From CAMYLR01 sp039590215 (GTDB lineage: Bacteria > Gemmatimonadota > Gemmatimonadetes > JACCXV01 > JAHWKZ01), in NCBI GenBank assembly GCA_039590215.1, contig JBDHFX010000110.1:1-5523 (forward strand): 5,523 nucleotides of DNA. The letters are read 5' to 3'. Below are positions 5,472-5,523 of this stretch, piece after piece (positions within the stretch are counted from its first letter, which is position 1; every line of letters starts with the position of its first letter). Under the pieces are notes generated by a model. It ran no database searches. It was not told the DNA's origin and saw only the letters and a list, made by a program, of their open reading frames with translations. A program made the position numbers and the translations under genes.

Positions 5472-5523
5472 ACTGCGATTTCTATATTTACGCGCTTTTC
5501 CGCGCACCCCGGCAAGTGTTGGA

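Overview
The window is ordinary chromosomal DNA from a GC-rich bacterium. The tRNA genes encode their CCA ends, a sigma70-type promoter is present, and one exported protein is rich in D-S-L and A-D-S patterns. That last trait recalls Gemmatimonadota to me, but this is an impression of style and not a proven assignment. No mobile element, CRISPR array, phage gene or rRNA is visible.

Layout. Positions 1-2288 (minus strand) hold a central-carbon pair: pyruvate kinase, then, 44 bases after its stop, citrate synthase, whose 3' end runs off the left edge. Transcribed away from them is a plus-strand group: tRNA-Ala(GGC), a 208-residue membrane-anchored protein with an RskA-like anti-sigma C-terminal domain but no visible sigma-binding domain, and tRNA-Leu(CAA). 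Next comes a stand-alone Lon N-terminal (substrate-binding) domain protein on the minus strand, divergent from a ZIP-family metal transporter on the plus strand. The ZIP gene converges on, and overlaps by 71 bases, a minus-strand gene for an unrecognised exported helical protein. The last 150 bases are intergenic and carry a perfect TTGACA/TATAAT promoter that points out of the right edge.

How the genes work together. Pyruvate kinase makes pyruvate, the source of acetyl-CoA for citrate synthase, so the first pair links the end of glycolysis to entry into the TCA cycle. The kinase carries the Leu-Gln-Lys signature of potassium-independent enzymes. The other genes look like separate housekeeping or envelope functions. 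I found no convincing new multi-gene system. The points most worth a second look are the tRNA-gene-tRNA arrangement with its sigma-domain-less anti-sigma relative, the altered metal site and His cluster of the ZIP protein, the strong outward promoter with a palindrome over its -35 box, and an excess of the hexamer CGATCG.
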